Positions 8,568 through 15,350 of a stretch of DNA of 64,000 nt are shown here, piece after piece. Source of the stretch: Erwinia sp. S63. Lineage in GTDB: Bacteria; Pseudomonadota; Gammaproteobacteria; Enterobacterales; Enterobacteriaceae. Location of the stretch: the NCBI RefSeq assembly GCF_016625195.1, contig NZ_JACVUP010000021.1, positions 28,001-92,000 on the forward strand, read 5' to 3'. The notes below the pieces were generated by a model. It did no database searches and was not told the DNA's origin. It saw only the letters and a program-made list of their open reading frames with translations. The translations under genes and the position numbers were made by a program. Positions within the stretch are counted from its first letter, which is position 1, and each line of letters starts with the position of its first letter.

Positions 8568-9239
8568 ATGTCAGCTGAATATCAGCATCGTGAAGCGATC
8601 ACCATTCCCGCGCGCTACGGCAAAGCGGTGCGTCTGAAGAAAGGGGAAGCGGTGCAGGTGATCAATCTGCATGGCACTCAGGTAGTGGATTGCTGGGCGT
8701 ACAACGCCGAAGACGTCACTGAGTACATGTGTATGGAAGCGACGCGCGTGTGGAACCAGCGTCTTAATCCCAAAGTCGGTGACAGCTTTATCACCAGCCA
8801 GCGCCACCCGATTCTGACGCTGGTGGCGGATACCTCACCCGGCGTGCATGACTCCTTTATGGCGGCCTGCGATGCGCGTCGTTATGAGCTGCTGGGCTGC
8901 ACTGAATATCACCGCAACTGCCACGATAACCTGTTTGAAGGCATGCGCGAATTAGGTGTCGAACTGCCGCACGGCAATCTGGCGTCTCTGAATATTTTTA
9001 TGAATATTCAGGTGCAGCCGGACGGCATTACTCTGAAAACGCTGCCGGTGGTGACTAAGCCAGGCGACTACATTGTGCTGCGCGCTGAGATGGACTGCTA
9101 CGTGGCATTCTCCGCCTGCCCACAGGATATCGTCAGCATTCAGGGGCAAGGCGACAACACCCCGCGTGATGCCGAACTGCGTATTCTGACTGCCGGTTTC
9201 CCGCAGGTGCAGCTGAAAGGGGCCTGGGTGCCCGCGTAA
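8568..9239 (+). CDS. DUF1989 protein 3 (complete motifs)
   Basis: This is a 223-residue DUF1989 protein with the full motif set: CD (101-102), HRNC (115-118) then DNLFEGM, and SACPQD with Cys184 and Asp187. AGGAGA precedes the ATG. It is the last gene of the regulator-transporter-DUF1989 cluster and resembles the first paralogue in motifs more than the second. Family knowledge points to deiminase-type chemistry on a guanidino or ureido compound. The specific substrate is not readable. Its TAA (9237-9239) directly abuts the stop of the convergent peptidase gene, leaving no room for a separate terminator. Confidence 0.88.
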   Translation: MSAEYQHREAITIPARYGKAVRLKKGEAVQVINLHGTQVVDCWAYNAEDVTEYMCMEATRVWNQRLNPKVGDSFITSQRHPILTLVADTSPGVHDSFMAACDARRYELLGCTEYHRNCHDNLFEGMRELGVELPHGNLASLNIFMNIQVQPDGITLKTLPVVTKPGDYIVLRAEMDCYVAFSACPQDIVSIQGQGDNTPRDAELRILTAGFPQVQLKGAWVPA

Positions 9240-9866
9240 TTACGACTTCACTACCTGATCCAGCCACGCCTGGAAGCGTGCATAAGGCACATACAGCGCC
9301 ACATCCTTATACAAGGTCTTACCGCTTTTGTTGTCATCAATCGCACTGCTGTAGCCAACAATCACTCCCGCCAGCGTATCGTCGCTGGCGTTATACACCG
9401 CGCCGCCCGACATGCCTTTCACCACGCCCGCATTCGCGGCCACCACTACGCAACTCGGCTTATTCCAGTCATTGGCCAACGTGGTATTAATCAAGTTCTT
9501 ACCGCTCGACGCCACCGGCATGGCAGATATAAAGCTGTAGCCATACAGATTGACGTTGTCGCCAATATGGCTGTTGCGGAACGGGGGAGGAAGATTGATT
9601 TCGGTGTTCTTGTGGTACACCACGGCGATATCGCACTCGGGATGCCAGGCTTTCACCCGATACATCGAGTATTTCGCCACGTGCGCGGCCGTTAAGCTGT
9701 ATTCAGGCGTCAGTGGAATGGTGGTGCCTAGCGCGCCAATGCCCAGCACGGTAGGAATGCCGGTCACGGTCATATCGACGCGTTTTGCGGCTTCTTTGCT
9801 GTACTCATAGTGCCCCACGGAGCAGCCGCTCAGGCAGCCCACTGTCAGTGCGATCAGCCATCGCAT
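9240..9866 (-). CDS. Trypsin-like serine peptidase lipoprotein
   Basis: This 208-residue protein has a lipoprotein signal peptide ending in LSGC (lipidated Cys15). The rest is compatible with a short chymotrypsin-fold domain. His62 lies in TAAHV, Asp79 in CDIAVV and Ser153 in GMSGGAV, in the classic order of a catalytic triad. Residue spacing is short compared with DegP-type proteases, and no PDZ domain follows. The mature protein should be membrane-anchored and face the periplasm or outer surface. It is transcribed toward the DUF1989 operon and stands alone. Substrate and role are unknown; activity is inferred from the triad only. Confidence 0.75.
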   Translation of the reverse strand: MRWLIALTVGCLSGCSVGHYEYSKEAAKRVDMTVTGIPTVLGIGALGTTIPLTPEYSLTAAHVAKYSMYRVKAWHPECDIAVVYHKNTEINLPPPFRNSHIGDNVNLYGYSFISAMPVASSGKNLINTTLANDWNKPSCVVVAANAGVVKGMSGGAVYNASDDTLAGVIVGYSSAIDDNKSGKTLYKDVALYVPYARFQAWLDQVVKS

Positions 9867-10231
9867 AGGTCATTCCCCCCTGCATTGTTTGACACCGCAT
9901 CACCGCGTAACTGGTTGAGGTATCGGCAATGCGCGCCCATCCTTTACTGATTGATTTCTCGCCAAAAGCTGATGTGCTGTGACAGCGATCACAACTGAAT
10001 CAAGCGTAGCGTGAAAAGTGCCATCTGTCTCAGTGGTCAGGCAGAGTCACTTTCTCGCGCGGGGATTATTGCGCTGTGAGCAAAAAAGCCTTGCAGCGCA
10101 GAGGCTGGTTGAGCTGCCAAGCCTGTGCTTTAATCAGAATGTGACGCAGTTCAAATATCTATAAGCGTCCGTTGTAACCGCACGGCGTTCGTTGTGCGGC
10201 CTGCCTGCAAAACATTTTAGGAGAGTGTGTT
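9867..10231. other. Intergenic region with CRP-type site
   Basis: This 365-base gap separates the divergent peptidase and MFS genes. It contains one clear CRP-like palindrome at 9978-9993 and a GC-rich inverted repeat (CCGCAC at 10178-10183 with GTGCGG at 10194-10199) about 30 bases before the MFS start codon. No further gene or repeat is visible. Confidence 0.6.
9978..9993. promoter_or_regulatory. CRP-like binding site
   Basis: TGTGACAGCGATCACA has both perfect CRP half-sites (TGTGA-N6-TCACA). It lies 112 bases from the peptidase start codon and about 240 from the MFS start, so either divergent gene could be the target. Confidence 0.65.
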
Positions 10232-11395
10232 ATGCCTGTTGCATTACTGGCGCTGGCGCTGAGTGCGTTCGCCATCGGCACCACGGAGTTCGTGATTATG
10301 GGATTACTGCCAGAAGTGGCGGGCGATCTGCAGGTGACGATCCCTTCAGCAGGATGGCTGATCAGTGGTTATGCACTGGGCGTAGCCATCGGTGCACCGA
10401 TCATGGCGTTGCTGACCGCGAAACTGCCGCGTAAACGTACCCTGACTCTGTTAATGATTATTTTCATCATCGGCAATGTGCTGTGCGCGCTGGCCTACAC
10501 CTACAACCTGCTAATGCTGGCGCGTGTCGTCACCGCACTCTGTCACGGCGCCTTCTTCGGGATTGGTGCGGTAGTGGCGGCGAGTCTGGTGGCGCCGAGT
10601 CGCCAGGCATCGGCGGTGGCGCTGATGTTCACCGGCTTAACCCTCGCCAACGTGCTGGGTGTGCCGCTCGGCACCTGGTTTGGTCAGATGTTTGGCTGGC
10701 GTGCCACCTTCTGGGGCGTGGCGATCATTGGCATCTTTGCCTTTATCGCGTTGATTGTCAGTCTGCCAACCAATAAAGAAGAGAAACCGGTGCATCTGGC
10801 GAGTGAAGTCAGTGCGCTGGCGAATGGCAAACTGTGGCTGTCGTTGCTGATGACGGTGTTCTTTGCCGCTGCGATGTTCGCGCTGTTTAGCTATATCGCA
10901 CCGCTGCTATTGCAGGTGACCGGCATTACCGATCGCGGGGTGAGCTGGACGCTGTTCCTGATTGGTGCGGGCTTAACCGTCGGTAATATCCTCGGCGGCA
11001 AGCTGGCCGACTGGAAAGTCTCGTTTAGCCTGATCCTCAGCTTTGTGCTGATCGCCGTATTCTCGCTGCTGTTTAGCTGGACCAGCCACGCGCTGTGGCT
11101 GGCAGAAATCACCCTGTTCCTGTGGGCGATGGCGACCTTTGCTACCGTACCTGGCTTGCAGATTAATGTGGTGCGCCATGGTAAAGATGCACCTAACCTG
11201 GTCTCCACGTTGAACATCTCCGCGTTCAACGTCGGTAATGCGCTCGGTGCATGGGTGGGCGGCGCGGTGATCGATAAAGGCTACGGCCTGACGTCAGTGC
11301 CGGTGGCAGCCGCTGCACTGGCGGTAGTGGGTCTGGTCATCTGCCTGATCACCTTCCGCAAATCGGGCGGGCAGGGCGAAACGGTGCGCGCTTAA
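10232..11395 (+). CDS. MFS transporter, YdhP/AraJ-type
   Basis: This 387-residue major facilitator has about 12 hydrophobic segments. It belongs to the drug/sugar efflux branch that includes E. coli YdhP and AraJ. The N-terminal helix signature AFAIGTTEFVIMGLLPE and the LPRKRTL loop between helices 2 and 3 are typical. It probably exports small molecules by proton antiport across the inner membrane. TTAGGAGAG gives a strong ribosome site. Its 3' end overlaps that of the convergent lysR by four bases. The substrate is not predictable from sequence. Confidence 0.85.
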   Translation: MPVALLALALSAFAIGTTEFVIMGLLPEVAGDLQVTIPSAGWLISGYALGVAIGAPIMALLTAKLPRKRTLTLLMIIFIIGNVLCALAYTYNLLMLARVVTALCHGAFFGIGAVVAASLVAPSRQASAVALMFTGLTLANVLGVPLGTWFGQMFGWRATFWGVAIIGIFAFIALIVSLPTNKEEKPVHLASEVSALANGKLWLSLLMTVFFAAAMFALFSYIAPLLLQVTGITDRGVSWTLFLIGAGLTVGNILGGKLADWKVSFSLILSFVLIAVFSLLFSWTSHALWLAEITLFLWAMATFATVPGLQINVVRHGKDAPNLVSTLNISAFNVGNALGAWVGGAVIDKGYGLTSVPVAAAALAVVGLVICLITFRKSGGQGETVRA

Positions 11396-12312
11396 AGCAG
11401 GCGCCTGGCAATGCGTTGGGTAAAGGTGGCCACCTGCTGTTGCAGATGGTCGCAGAAATGATCAACCAGCGCTGACGCCGGGCGATGCTGTGGCCGTACC
11501 AGACTGACGGTGAACGGCACCGCGATACTGAATCTGCGCATCACCACACCGCTGTCGGCGTAATCGAGCGCCGTCAGCGGATTCACAATCGAAATCCCCA
11601 CCCCCGCGCGCACCATAGCGCATACCGATGCCGCACTGTGCGTTTCCAGCACTAAACGGCGCTCCACCTGTTGCTCATGGAACAGCGAGTCCAGTAACTG
11701 ACGATAGCTATCACTGCGCGACAAGCTGACGTAATTCTCCCCCTGAAAATCCTGTGGCGTCAGCACTTCACGCTGGCACAGCGGATGGTTTGGCGGCAAC
11801 ACGCATACTTCATCGCAGGTCAGCAGCGGCACGCGATCGGTGCCTGCTGGCGCATGTTGGGTTTCAGTCAAACCGAGATCGTAGCGCTGTGCCGACAGCC
11901 ACTCTTCCAGCAGCGGCGACTCCTGCGGAATGATGTTCAGGCTGACCTGAGGGTAGCGTTGCAGAAAGGGTTGCAGCAGTGGTGGCAGCAGTGACTGCGA
12001 GAATACCGGCAAACAGGCAATCGATAGCTCGCCCTGACGGAACTGACGCAAGCCTTCCGCCGCATCCATGATGCGATCTAAGCCGTACCAGGATCGCTGC
12101 ACCTCTTCATACAGACGCAAACCCTGCACCGTGGGCTGCAATCGTCCGCGCACCCGCTCAAACAGTTCCAGACCGAGCTGCTGCTCCAGCCGCGCCAGCT
12201 CACGGCTCACCGTTGGTTGTGAGGTGTGCAGCAACGCGGCGGCCTGCGTCAGGTTGCCGCTGGTCATTACCGCATGGAAAATTTCGATATGTCGCCAGTT
12301 AATTTTTGCCAT
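11392..12312 (-). CDS. lysR: LysR, activator of lysine biosynthesis
   Basis: This is the founding LysR-type regulator: it activates lysA in response to diaminopimelate and represses itself. The 306-residue product has an N-terminal winged helix-turn-helix (LTQAAALLHTSQPTVSRELARLE, residues about 20-42) and a periplasmic-binding-like effector domain. Start ATG 12310-12312 was chosen because GGAGGAGT precedes it and because the product then begins like E. coli LysR (xxxNxRHIEIFHAV). A further 32 codons upstream are open but lack a ribosome site and run into the lysA promoter. It is divergent from lysA with 108 bases between, the standard arrangement. Confidence 0.95.
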   Translation of the reverse strand: MAKINWRHIEIFHAVMTSGNLTQAAALLHTSQPTVSRELARLEQQLGLELFERVRGRLQPTVQGLRLYEEVQRSWYGLDRIMDAAEGLRQFRQGELSIACLPVFSQSLLPPLLQPFLQRYPQVSLNIIPQESPLLEEWLSAQRYDLGLTETQHAPAGTDRVPLLTCDEVCVLPPNHPLCQREVLTPQDFQGENYVSLSRSDSYRQLLDSLFHEQQVERRLVLETHSAASVCAMVRAGVGISIVNPLTALDYADSGVVMRRFSIAVPFTVSLVRPQHRPASALVDHFCDHLQQQVATFTQRIARRLL

Positions 12313-12420
12313 CACTCCTCCGCTGACCCATATCATATTTGTATAGCTGACGCTAAAACAGATATTTTTCTGAATTGAATGGCTGTGGCTAAATAGTGGC
12401 AAAGACACAGGAGAATTGAG
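12313..12420. promoter_or_regulatory. lysR-lysA divergent promoter region
   Basis: This 108-base gap between the divergent start codons is AT-rich in its centre (around 12325-12375). It must hold both promoters and the LysR operator, as in E. coli. Exact binding sites are not resolved by eye. Confidence 0.6.
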
Positions 12421-13674
12421 ATGCCACGTCCACTGAACAACACCGAAACGGCCCTGACCGCCGCCAATTTACTGCCGCTGGCACAGCGTTATGCTGGTCC
12501 ATTCTGGGCCTACGATGCCGCGATTATCCAGCAGCGCATTGCCCAGCTGAGCGCGTTTGACGTGGTGCGTTTCGCCCAGAAAGCCTGCTCTAATATTCAT
12601 ATACTGCGCCTGATGCATGCCGCGGGCGTCAAGGTCGACTCGGTGTCACTGGGTGAAATCGAACGCGCTCTGGCCGCTGGTTTCCAGCCGGGTGGCGAAG
12701 ATATCGTGTTTACCGCTGACGTTTTCGATCAGCCGACGCTGGCACGTATCGCCGAGCTGAAAGTGCCGGTCAACGCCGGTTCAGTGGATATGCTGCATCA
12801 GCTGGGTGCCGTTTCTGCGGGCCATAAAGTGTGGCTGCGTATTAACCCGGGTTTTGGTCATGGTCACAGCCAGAAAACCAATACCGGCGGTGAGAACAGC
12901 AAGCACGGCATCTGGCACAGCGATCTGCCACTAGCATTGGCAGCGATTCAGCAGCACGGCCTGAAACTGGTGGGCCTGCATATGCATATCGGTTCGGGCG
13001 TTGATTACGGCCACCTGCAGCAGGTGTGTGACGCGATGGTCGATCAAGTGATCGAATTTGGTCAGGATCTGGAAGCGATTTCAGCCGGAGGTGGCTTGTC
13101 GATTCCTTACCGCTTCGGCGAAGAATCCATTGATACTCAGCACTATTTCGGTTTGTGGAGTGGCGCACGTGACCGCATTGCGGCGCATCTTGGTCATCCG
13201 GTGAAACTGGAGATTGAACCGGGTCGTTTCCTGGTGGCGGAGTCTGGCGTGCTGGTCTCTCAGGTGCGTGCGGTTAAAGATATGGGCAGCCGTCACTTTG
13301 TGCTGGTGGATGCGGGCTTTAGCGATCTGATGCGTCCGTCGATGTACGGCAGCTATCACCATATTTCCGTGCTGCCAGCCGATGGTCGCGCGCTGAGTGA
13401 CGCAACCATTGAGAGCGTGGTGGCCGGTCCGCTGTGCGAGTCGGGCGATGTATTCACACAGTTGGAAGGCGGTAAAGTCGAGACGCGTGCACTGCCTGCG
13501 ACACAGGTCGGTGATTATCTGGTGTTCCACGATACCGGCGCGTACGGCGCTTCGATGTCATCCAACTACAACAGCCGTCCGCTGATTCCGGAAGTGCTGT
13601 TTGAGAATGGCGCACCGCGTGAAATTCGTCGTGCGCAGACCATTCAGGAGCTGCTGGCGCTGGAGCTGATGTGA
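12421..13674 (+). CDS. lysA: Diaminopimelate decarboxylase
   Basis: LysA catalyses the last step of lysine synthesis, decarboxylating meso-diaminopimelate to L-lysine with pyridoxal phosphate. The 417-residue product (E. coli 420) has the fold type III alanine-racemase-like barrel with the PLP lysine Lys54 (in FAQKACSN). A glycine-rich phosphate-binding loop (AISAGGGLS) and the conserved IEPGRF motif follow, and the C-terminal domain has the CESGD motif (LCESGDVF). AGGAGA precedes the ATG. It is divergent from its activator lysR. The stop codon overlaps the GTG of the downstream acetyltransferase gene, suggesting a two-gene transcript. Confidence 0.97.
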   Translation: MPRPLNNTETALTAANLLPLAQRYAGPFWAYDAAIIQQRIAQLSAFDVVRFAQKACSNIHILRLMHAAGVKVDSVSLGEIERALAAGFQPGGEDIVFTADVFDQPTLARIAELKVPVNAGSVDMLHQLGAVSAGHKVWLRINPGFGHGHSQKTNTGGENSKHGIWHSDLPLALAAIQQHGLKLVGLHMHIGSGVDYGHLQQVCDAMVDQVIEFGQDLEAISAGGGLSIPYRFGEESIDTQHYFGLWSGARDRIAAHLGHPVKLEIEPGRFLVAESGVLVSQVRAVKDMGSRHFVLVDAGFSDLMRPSMYGSYHHISVLPADGRALSDATIESVVAGPLCESGDVFTQLEGGKVETRALPATQVGDYLVFHDTGAYGASMSSNYNSRPLIPEVLFENGAPREIRRAQTIQELLALELM

Positions 13675-14123
13675 TCAAGATTGTTGCGCTCAGCGAGGTG
13701 CCGCACCATGCCAGCCATATCACCGACTGGTTGTGGCAGGCGTTTGGCGAGGGAACATCCCGCGAGTTTTACGATAGCATTGTGCGCAGCAGCCTGAACG
13801 GGGCGGAGTATCCGGTGACCTTTGTGGCGCTGGATGACGATGTGCCGTTGGGCACGGTGGGGTTCTGGCGCTGTGATCTGATCAGCCGTCAGGATCTCTA
13901 TCCGTGGATTGCCGCGCTCTATGTGGATGAACACGCGCGCGGCAATGGCCTGAGCGAAGCGCTGCAGCAGCATGTGTTGAATTATGCTCGCGAGCGCGGA
14001 CATGAAAAACTGTGGCTGTGGTCAACGTTTGGCGGCTATTACGAGCGCTTTGGCTGGCAGTATCAGTGTGACGCGCTGGAGTTCCCGGATGTGCGGGTGA
14101 AGGTCTATTCGCAGGCGCTATGA
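13671..14123 (+). CDS. GNAT family N-acetyltransferase
   Basis: This 150-residue single-domain GNAT protein has the acetyl-CoA pyrophosphate-binding motif A (EHARGNGLSEAL, about residues 87-98) and the typical C-terminal YERFGW strand-helix segment. It uses GTG 13671, which overlaps the lysA stop codon (TGA 13672-13674), so it is probably translated by reinitiation on the lysA message. The coupling hints at a role tied to lysine or another amine, but that is inference. The acceptor is unknown. A perfect 20-base palindrome lies just after its stop, between it and convergent galR. Confidence 0.85.
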   Translation: MIKIVALSEVPHHASHITDWLWQAFGEGTSREFYDSIVRSSLNGAEYPVTFVALDDDVPLGTVGFWRCDLISRQDLYPWIAALYVDEHARGNGLSEALQQHVLNYARERGHEKLWLWSTFGGYYERFGWQYQCDALEFPDVRVKVYSQAL

Positions 14124-14126
14124 CCC

Positions 14127-14146
14127 GGTGCGCATTAATGCGCACC
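14127..14146. terminator. Palindromic hairpin between convergent genes
   Basis: GGTGCGCATTAATGCGCACC is a perfect 20-base palindrome placed between the ends of the GNAT gene and galR. It lacks a long T-run on either side, so it may act as a weak bidirectional terminator or as a 3'-end stabiliser. Confidence 0.5.
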
Positions 14147-14152
14147 TGGAGA

Positions 14153-15154
14153 TCAACCCGGTCCGCTTACCGAATGTCTTCTCACTAGCGTCGGGCTAAA
14201 CATATTGGTCACCTCCGGCATTTCCGTGCCGTTGGCTAACGCCAGTGCCAGCTGTGCCGCCTGCTGCGCCATGGTGACAATCGGATAACGCACCGTGGTC
14301 AGACGTGGACGCACATAGCGCGAGACCAGCACATCATCAAAACCAATCAGCGACATCTCTTCCGGCACGCGAATACCATTATCACTTAACACCGCCAGCG
14401 CGCCAGCCGCCATGGAGTCGTTGTAACAGGCCACCGCCGTGAACTGCTTACCGCGCCCCATCAATTCGGTCATCGCCTGCTCACCACCGACTTCATCCGG
14501 CTCGCCCCACGCCACTAAACGGTCATTGGACGGCAAACCGTGCTCTTTCAGCGCATCGTAATAGCCTTGCAGGCGGTCTTCGGAGTCAGAAATTGGGTGG
14601 GTTGAGCAGATAAAGGCGATTTGGGTATGGCCTTGCTGAATCAGATGGCGTGTCGCCAGCCAGGCACCGTAACGGTCATCCAGCGCGATGCAGCGCGATT
14701 CAAAGCCTTTCAGCAGGCGATTCAGCAGCACCATGCCCGGCACCTGCTTCATCAGCACTTCCAGATCGGCATCAGGAATTTTCTTGGCGTGCACCACCAG
14801 CGCATCGCAGCGATGGCGCATCAGCTGCTCAATCGCCTGACGCTCCTTTTGCTCGATATGGTAACCGTTACCAATCAGCAGAAAGTTGCCGGTTGCGCCT
14901 GCGACTTCATCAACCGCTTTCACCATCGCGCCAAAAAACGGGTCGGAAACGTCACCCACCACCAGACCGAGGGTTTCGGTGGATTGCTGCGCCAGCGCGC
15001 GTGCATTGGCGTTCGGGTGGTACTGTAACTGCTCCATTGCCTGGGTAACGGCGAGGCGTGAACTCTCGCTGGCTTTGGGCGAATTATTGATGACGCGGGA
15101 AACGGTCGCGACCGATACCCCTGCCATACGGGCAACATCCTTAATGGTAGCCAT
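14153..15154 (-). CDS. galR: Galactose operon repressor GalR
   Basis: This LacI-family repressor controls galactose uptake and metabolism genes, with galactose as inducer. The 333-residue product begins MATIKDVARMAGVSVATVS, nearly identical to E. coli GalR. It has the helix-turn-helix, the hinge helix (NANARALAQQ) and the periplasmic-binding-like core. E. coli GalR is slightly longer, with an extra C-terminal tail. ATG 15152-15154 was chosen by that match; 32 upstream codons are open but include the operator and are not conserved. A GalR-type operator lies 17 bases upstream of the start, consistent with autoregulation. Its position beside lysA matches E. coli. Confidence 0.95.
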   Translation of the reverse strand: MATIKDVARMAGVSVATVSRVINNSPKASESSRLAVTQAMEQLQYHPNANARALAQQSTETLGLVVGDVSDPFFGAMVKAVDEVAGATGNFLLIGNGYHIEQKERQAIEQLMRHRCDALVVHAKKIPDADLEVLMKQVPGMVLLNRLLKGFESRCIALDDRYGAWLATRHLIQQGHTQIAFICSTHPISDSEDRLQGYYDALKEHGLPSNDRLVAWGEPDEVGGEQAMTELMGRGKQFTAVACYNDSMAAGALAVLSDNGIRVPEEMSLIGFDDVLVSRYVRPRLTTVRYPIVTMAQQAAQLALALANGTEMPEVTNMFSPTLVRRHSVSGPG

Positions 15155-15170
15155 GCGATTACTTGCATCC

Positions 15171-15186
15171 GGGAAAACGTTTACAC
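15171..15186. promoter_or_regulatory. GalR/GalS-type operator
   Basis: On the minus strand the site reads GTGTAAACGTTTTCCC, close to the palindromic gal operator consensus with the central CG. It sits 17 bases upstream of the galR ATG and 165 bases upstream of the divergent oxidoreductase gene. Autoregulation of galR is likely; control of the divergent gene is possible. Confidence 0.75.
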
Positions 15187-15350
15187 ATCTCACCAGTGTT
15201 ACGGAAAACAGTACCTGTAGCAACCCGCGAGAATGCCAGCGCTGTCGCAAAAGCGCGGAAAATCAGACGCTCACAGCCAGACTTCAGCGCGCCAGGCCGG
15301 CATGGTATGCTGCCAGCACGATTCAGACCTGCCTGCCGGACCCAATAACC

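Noticed and set aside
14886..15350. N-terminal extension of the molybdopterin oxidoreductase
   Set aside because: The extra 155 codons run antisense through galR and its operator, and the family alignment begins at ATG 15351.
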